DNA from: Bacteroidota bacterium
GTDB lineage: Bacteria; Bacteroidota; Bacteroidia; Chitinophagales; Saprospiraceae
NCBI GenBank assembly: GCA_018222965.1
Contig: JAAEZH010000019.1
Location: 1 to 45,858 of the forward strand
Length of the DNA: 45,858 nucleotides
Direction: 5' to 3'
The first letter of the stretch is position 1; the number at the start of each line of letters is the position of its first letter. A model generated the notes under the pieces. It was not told the DNA's origin. It made no database searches and saw nothing but the letters and a program-made list of their open reading frames with translations. Position numbers and translations under genes: made by a program. Of the stretch, positions 41,810 to 45,858 are shown one piece after another.

Positions 41810-41951
41810 AAATATTAGCTTACCTGCTCCGGTTTCGAGTATGGCGAGGCAAATGGGAATCCGGGAGAATAGTCTGTATTCGACATTCTCTTAGGATCCA
41901 TATTTTACCTGCCGGTCCTTTTACAACCGGAAGCAAACATGGGTAAATGCA

Positions 41952-41970
41952 GTCTGTAGCTTTTACAGAC
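41952..41970 (-). terminator. Hairpin after the persulfide dioxygenase-like gene
   Basis: A perfect 7-bp stem, GTCTGTA/TACAGAC with a GCTTT loop, lies 3 bp after the stop codon at 41974. It is followed only by a weak T stretch on the minus strand, so it is a modest candidate. Confidence 0.4.
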
Positions 41971-41973
41971 CTT

Positions 41974-43395
41974 TTACTGCTCTGCTTTGGTCGTAGGACA
42001 AACGAAGTCGGTTACCGGAACAGCTCCGGAGGTAATGGCTTCGAAGGTATCCTGTACATTGATCAGGTTTTCAAATCCCCTTGATTTGAGAATTGAGGCT
42101 GCTACCGTTGACCGGTAGCCACTGCGACAATGCAAATAATAGGTTTCTTTATCGTTAATCTGATGCATGTTTTTGCTGATAAAATCCAGCGGAAAGCTTT
42201 GGGCGTTTTCAATATGCTCTCCTTCAAACTCTCCTGGTTTGCGGACATCCAGAATAGAAACTTTCGGCTCTCTGGAATAAACCATGTCAAAATCAGCTGA
42301 TTTGATGGTTTCGATTTGATCGACTTCCATACCGGCATTTTTCCAGGCATCAAAACCGCCTTTCAAATACCCAATGGCGTTGTCATAACCCACACGTGCC
42401 AGGCGCTTCACGGTTTCTGCTTCCCGGCCTGCCGGGGCGATGATCAGAATTTGCTGCATCAGGTCGGGAATCAGCGCTCCCACCCAGGGAGCAAAACTTC
42501 CGTCCAATCCGATGAAAATCGAATTCGGGATAAATCCTTTTACAAACTCCTCCTTGTTTCGCACATCCAACAGCAGGGCATCTGTAGCATTGGCCGCTGC
42601 TTCAAATTCTTTTGGGTCTAAAGCTTTGGCACCGCGTTTCATGACTGTGTCAATACTTTCATAGCCCGATTTATTGATGCGGGCATTTTCTTTAAAGTAG
42701 GAGGGCGGCGGTTGCAGTCCGTCTGTTACTTCCCGGATAAATTCTTCTTTGGTCATATCTGCCCGGAGTGCATAGTTATTGTCCTTTTGCTCTTTGAGTG
42801 TACTCCAGGTTTCTTTACTCATATTTTTCCCGCAAGCGGAACCGGCTCCGTGGGCCGGATAAACGATCACATCATCGGGCAGCGTCATAATCTTATTACG
42901 CAGACTGTCAAACAACCAGCCTGCCAGATCTTCCTGGGTGAGGCCGGTAGCTTTCTGTGCCAGATCGGGCCGGCCAACATCGCCGATAAATAAGGTATCG
43001 CCTGTAAACAGGGCATGTTCTTTACCGTTTTCATCGAGTAGGAGGTAACAGGTACTTTCGGGCGTATGCCCCGGAGTATGTAAAACCTTTATCGTTGCTT
43101 TTCCTAGTTTAAAGGTTTCCCCGTCTTTGGCGGTGTATTTTTCGTAGCTTGTTTCTGCCTTGGGACCGTAGATAATTTTCGCGCCGGATTTTTTGGCCAG
43201 GTCGATGTGTCCGCTCACAAAATCGGCGTGAAAGTGCGTTTCGAAGATGTATTTAATGGTTGCTCCGCTTCTGGACGCCCGGTCGAGATAGGGCTCTGTC
43301 TCCCGTAGCGGATCGATCACGGCAGCTTCTCCATCGCTTTCGATGAAGTAGGCTCCCTGAGCCAGGCAACCGGTATAAATTTGTTCAATTTTCAT
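41974..43395 (-). CDS. Persulfide dioxygenase-like MBL-rhodanese-rhodanese fusion
   Basis: A 473-aa protein with three parts. A metallo-beta-lactamase domain (1-~240) carries THFHADFVSGH (His54, His56, Asp58, His63), His110 in HTPGH, Asp133 in TGDTLF and His182, the iron site of ETHE1-type persulfide dioxygenases. The first rhodanese (~260-360) has no catalytic Cys (LIIAPAGRE instead). The second (~370-470) is active, with Cys423 in HCRSGYRS. The layout matches Staphylococcus CstB, which makes sulfite from persulfide and then thiosulfate. It would use the sulfane sulfur made by SQR. An ArsR-type operator lies upstream. Confidence 0.9.
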   Translation of the reverse strand: MKIEQIYTGCLAQGAYFIESDGEAAVIDPLRETEPYLDRASRSGATIKYIFETHFHADFVSGHIDLAKKSGAKIIYGPKAETSYEKYTAKDGETFKLGKATIKVLHTPGHTPESTCYLLLDENGKEHALFTGDTLFIGDVGRPDLAQKATGLTQEDLAGWLFDSLRNKIMTLPDDVIVYPAHGAGSACGKNMSKETWSTLKEQKDNNYALRADMTKEEFIREVTDGLQPPPSYFKENARINKSGYESIDTVMKRGAKALDPKEFEAAANATDALLLDVRNKEEFVKGFIPNSIFIGLDGSFAPWVGALIPDLMQQILIIAPAGREAETVKRLARVGYDNAIGYLKGGFDAWKNAGMEVDQIETIKSADFDMVYSREPKVSILDVRKPGEFEGEHIENAQSFPLDFISKNMHQINDKETYYLHCRSGYRSTVAASILKSRGFENLINVQDTFEAITSGAVPVTDFVCPTTKAEQ

Positions 43396-43450
43396 GGTCG
43401 TTCGATTAGGTTTGAGCAGGCAAAATTGGGTCTATTTACATTCCGATGTG

Positions 43451-43473
43451 CCAATTTATGAATATTCGTTCAT
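43451..43473 (-). promoter_or_regulatory. ArsR-type operator between MBL-rhodanese and TauE genes
   Basis: On the minus strand ATGAACGAATATTCAT (43473-43458) runs into TAAATTGG (43458-43451), which is TAnnTTTG with one mismatch, sharing one base as at the sqr and arsR promoters. Six bases at each end equal the sqr operator. It may also influence the divergent exporter gene at 43542. Confidence 0.7.
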
Positions 43474-43541
43474 ATATTCAAACGTTAATGTTTTAAAAGG
43501 ATTATATTTCGCCAAATTTTATTCCTTCTCACTAGGCTTTT

Positions 43542-44303
43542 ATGCAGCATCCTGAACTCTTACTTTATTTCTTTGGCATTGCGCTGCTTTACTCTTCTGC
43601 CGGTTTTGGCGGCGGCTCCAGTTACCTCGCCATACTGGCCTTGTATGGACTGGAAATGTTTCAGGTAAGATCTACAGCTTTGCTGTGTAATATAATGGTG
43701 GTGACCGGCAGTGTGATTTTGTTTTACCGGTCTGGCTGGCTGGACTTTCGTCGGGCAGCGCCTCTGGCCATCGCCAGTGTTCCGGCGGCCTTTGTAGGAG
43801 GCTGGTTGCCTGTTGAGCCCCGGGTATTTTACCTCACCCTTGGAACCTCTCTCCTATTCGCTTCGCTATTAATGTGGTTTCAGCCACGCCTTTCGGCGAA
43901 AGCCTATGAGAAGTCCATAGAATCTGATGCGCCAAAGCCCCGGTGGTTGGGTCCGTTGATTGGAGGTGGCATTGGTTTTTTGTCGGGTATGGTAGGAATT
44001 GGAGGAGGTATTTTCCTGGCACCTGTATTGTATTTTATCGGCTGGGACATTCCGAAAAAGATTGCGGCTATTGCGGCCTTTTTCATTTTAGTCAATTCCA
44101 TGTCGGGCATGTTTGGTCAGATGACAAATCCCGAATTTCACATCGACTGGGCTTTTAGTCTTTTATTGATGGTAGCCGTTTTCATCGGCGGACAGATCGG
44201 AGTTAGGACCACCATCCGGCAATTGAGTCAACGGAGTGTATTGCGGATCACGGCCATACTCATCTTTGTTGTAAGTGTACGGATTTTGGTTAAATTGGTC
44301 TGA
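43542..44303 (+). CDS. TauE/SafE family sulfite or organosulfonate exporter
   Basis: A 253-aa inner-membrane protein of seven to eight helices. It has the duplicated TauE/SafE architecture, with the motifs SSAGFGGGSSYLAI near the start and GIGFLSGMVGIGGGIFLAPVL in the second half. Members export sulfite, sulfoacetate or other anions. It is divergent from the persulfide dioxygenase gene, and the shared 146-bp gap carries an ArsR-type operator, so export of sulfite produced by that enzyme is a reasonable role. Confidence 0.9.
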   Translation: MQHPELLLYFFGIALLYSSAGFGGGSSYLAILALYGLEMFQVRSTALLCNIMVVTGSVILFYRSGWLDFRRAAPLAIASVPAAFVGGWLPVEPRVFYLTLGTSLLFASLLMWFQPRLSAKAYEKSIESDAPKPRWLGPLIGGGIGFLSGMVGIGGGIFLAPVLYFIGWDIPKKIAAIAAFFILVNSMSGMFGQMTNPEFHIDWAFSLLLMVAVFIGGQIGVRTTIRQLSQRSVLRITAILIFVVSVRILVKLV

Positions 44304-44360
44304 CCACAATAGAGCCCCCGTTGCTCATCGTTAAGAAATCCGATTAAATACTAATTGTCC

Positions 44361-45281
44361 ATGCACATGCTCCGCACACTCGGAATACTTTTCTTTCTTA
44401 GTTTTCTATCCCAATCCATTTCGGCGCAAGCCAGTGCCAAAACTGGTATTTCTCTTCTCTATGAAAAAACAGAAGGGCATTTGGAAGCTATCCAGTTTTT
44501 TGATCCGGAAGACGGAAAAATGGTTTCTGCCTTCAACATTCGGGAAAACAACCCTTTTAACGGGCTGGATTTTCCGATAGCGGGCAGAAACGCAGAGGGA
44601 CAAGACCAGTATCGCCTGGATTTAACACCGGGTACAAAAGGATATACCCAACTCGTCTCTAAACACAATCAACTCCGCATCTCCGAGTATAGCACCGCCA
44701 AAAGAGCAGACAGCAATATCCTATATCGAAAAGTCGGGGATCGTTTTATTATTATCGCTTACAATTTAATGGTACGTGGAGAAGACCAGCGTATAATCGG
44801 TGAACGAAGCAGGCTGCTCGTTTTAAATCGGCGTGGTGAGGTAATGCGACAAATTGAAAATAACAAGTACATCATTCGAAACGCGATTCTATCCAATGAT
44901 GGAAAATACCTGGCATTCATTTTTGGCCACGGTAAGGTACAATCCGGCGTACAGGCTATGAACGGAGCCTGTCTGTATAAAATTGATCAGGACAAAGCCC
45001 TCTACTGCGAAGAATCTGGTTCGGATGTACACTATCATGCTACTTTGGAAACGGAGTCGGGACATATGCTTATTTCCGCATGGGTACCCGATTCAAAATC
45101 AAACACCCAGTACCTGATGCGCTTTTTCGATATGGAAAAACGGGTATACTACAGCCATAGCTTTGACCGGAAGGATCGGGAGGAGATGGCCCGGGTGCAT
45201 GATTACGGCATCGAGTTTAAAGACGAAAAAGGCGAAAGCCGGTTTATGCTGTTTGCAGATTTTGAGAAGGAGGTTTTTTAG
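44361..45281 (+). CDS. Secreted protein of unknown function
   Basis: A 306-aa protein started at the ATG at 44361; an upstream TTG and an ATG two codons later are alternatives. A signal peptide (MLRTLGILFFLSFLSQSISAQ) is followed by a beta-rich mature part. Repeated segments such as LLVLNRRGEVMRQIEN and NDGKYLAFIFG look like beta-propeller or WD-type blades. No family was recognised. Its stop codon is followed within 5 bp by a 9-bp tandem repeat. It is the last plus-strand gene before the window edge. Confidence 0.8.
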   Translation: MHMLRTLGILFFLSFLSQSISAQASAKTGISLLYEKTEGHLEAIQFFDPEDGKMVSAFNIRENNPFNGLDFPIAGRNAEGQDQYRLDLTPGTKGYTQLVSKHNQLRISEYSTAKRADSNILYRKVGDRFIIIAYNLMVRGEDQRIIGERSRLLVLNRRGEVMRQIENNKYIIRNAILSNDGKYLAFIFGHGKVQSGVQAMNGACLYKIDQDKALYCEESGSDVHYHATLETESGHMLISAWVPDSKSNTQYLMRFFDMEKRVYYSHSFDRKDREEMARVHDYGIEFKDEKGESRFMLFADFEKEVF

Positions 45282-45285
45282 GGGT

Positions 45286-45339
45286 GGTTCCGTTGGTTCC
45301 GTTGGTTCCGTTGGTTCCGTTGGTTCCGTTGGTTCCGTT
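45286..45339. repeat. Six tandem copies of GGTTCCGTT
   Basis: Six perfect copies of the 9-mer start 5 bp after the stop at 45281. The unit length is a multiple of three and would read Val-Gly-Ser if translated. The tract lies between convergent genes and could change copy number by slippage. Confidence 0.95.
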
Positions 45340-45344
45340 CTATT

Positions 45345-45411
45345 AATTGAAAATTAATCCCTAAAAATTAAGAATTAAAAACTATCAATTCTACATTCTA
45401 CATTAAAAACC
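45345..45411. repeat. AT-rich repeat strings
   Basis: TAAGAATTAAAAACT (45369-45383) is identical to 355-369 and to the complement of 22118-22132. CAATTCTACATT (from 45386) also recurs near 22271. Together these mark a recurring intergenic element. Confidence 0.6.
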
Positions 45412-45414
45412 CCT

Positions 45415-45858
45415 TCATTCAAACTGTTTGATAAAAGCTGTTTTTCTTCTTCTGCTGAGGGGCACTGAAGTTCCGTCCTGTAAAATGATTTCTCCCTCGA
45501 ACGTGTAGGAATCTACAAAATCAAGATTTACCAGGTGTGAACGGTGTGTCAGGAAAAAGCCGAAGGGTTTTAGGATTTCTGCAAAGTAGCCAATGCTTTT
45601 GGAGCTTAGCGCCTTTCCGTTCTTGTGGTATACCTCCGTGTATTTTGCCGCACCTTCACACCGCTGAATATCGTCTACATGCACAAAGGTGTATCCGTTG
45701 GAAACGGGAAGTGCAATTTTTCGGGTGGGGCTTTTTCGGCTGGCCAGGAATTCAGCAAATCGGGGATCCATTTCCCGTTTCTGCCTCGGAGGGAATCGCT
45801 TTTTCAGGTAAGCAACGGTATTTTTCAATTCCCGGGTATCCACGGGTTTGAGGAGATA
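45415..45858 (-). CDS. LytTR response regulator, cut by the window edge
   Basis: The C-terminal part of a response regulator; the reading frame is open through the last base. The visible protein starts with YLLKPVD, the end of a receiver domain with its conserved Lys-Pro, followed by a linker and a LytTR domain (VSNGYTFVHVDDIQRCEGAAKYTEVYHKNG and FFLTHRSHLVNLDFVDSY). The apparent GTG start near 45843 is only the Val of this motif, so the true start and the phospho-acceptor Asp lie beyond the window. Its sensor kinase is probably also outside. Confidence 0.9.
   Translation of the reverse strand, partial: YLLKPVDTRELKNTVAYLKKRFPPRQKREMDPRFAEFLASRKSPTRKIALPVSNGYTFVHVDDIQRCEGAAKYTEVYHKNGKALSSKSIGYFAEILKPFGFFLTHRSHLVNLDFVDSYTFEGEIILQDGTSVPLSRRRKTAFIKQFE

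Noticed and set aside
45286-45339. Tandem GGTTCCGTT repeat as a possible CRISPR array
   Set aside because: The units are 9 bp with no spacers and no cas genes nearby.

Overview
The window comes from a member of the Bacteroidota, most likely the Saprospiria/Lewinella side. This placement is inferred from gene content, not from a marker gene. The pointers are two TonB-dependent receptors with carboxypeptidase-like N-terminal domains, DUF4856/imelysin lipoproteins, LytTR two-component genes, a near absence of Shine-Dalgarno sequences, and promoters of the Bacteroidota type (TTTG-N19-TAnnTTTG). No tRNA, rRNA, CRISPR array, prophage or transposase gene was seen.

Layout. 1-490 is gene-free repeat DNA. 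491-7235 (all minus) holds a polyprenyl-phosphate sugar transferase, a lipoprotein, a Gfo/Idh/MocA dehydrogenase, a DUF4836-like secreted protein, another lipoprotein and a small membrane protein. 7381-9969 is a secreted M14 carboxypeptidase. 9970-10403 is a gene-free stretch dense in palindromes that ends in a promoter with a DtxR-type operator. That promoter drives 10404-16398, an iron-uptake type operon (DUF4856 lipoprotein, imelysin lipoprotein, HTTM/gamma-carboxylase-like membrane protein, TonB receptor). 16430-18159 is a LytS/LytTR pair divergent from a second TonB receptor (18510-20882). 20975-27914 is a TetR-controlled efflux operon of the YbhGFSR type (TolC, HlyD-like lipoprotein, two ATPases, two permeases) with two matching operators.

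28004-44303 is the most interesting part, a sulfide-oxidation island. It encodes a mitochondrial-type sulfide:quinone oxidoreductase with DUF1641, an ArsR-family regulator with cysteines, DUF983 and DUF2892 membrane proteins, two Crp/Fnr regulators, two single-domain rhodaneses, a SulP transporter, a SoeA-like molybdoenzyme with a fused SoeB-SoeC partner, a metallo-beta-lactamase/rhodanese/rhodanese persulfide-dioxygenase-like protein and a TauE/SafE exporter. Together these could take sulfide to persulfide, sulfite and then sulfate or thiosulfate, feeding electrons to quinone and exporting the products.

The non-coding DNA suggests two superimposed regulons in this island. An ArsR-type palindrome (ATGAW-N6-TTCAT) abuts the -7 element in the same register at three promoters. 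A Crp-type palindrome (GTGAY-N4-RTYAC) lies 33-34 bp upstream of a -7-like element at four places, one of which may drive a small RNA. The window ends with an unknown secreted protein and a LytTR response regulator cut by the right edge. Non-coding repeats recur across the window: a roughly 220-240 bp multi-hairpin element in two inverted copies, a palindrome family with a conserved flank, and an AT-rich 15-mer.
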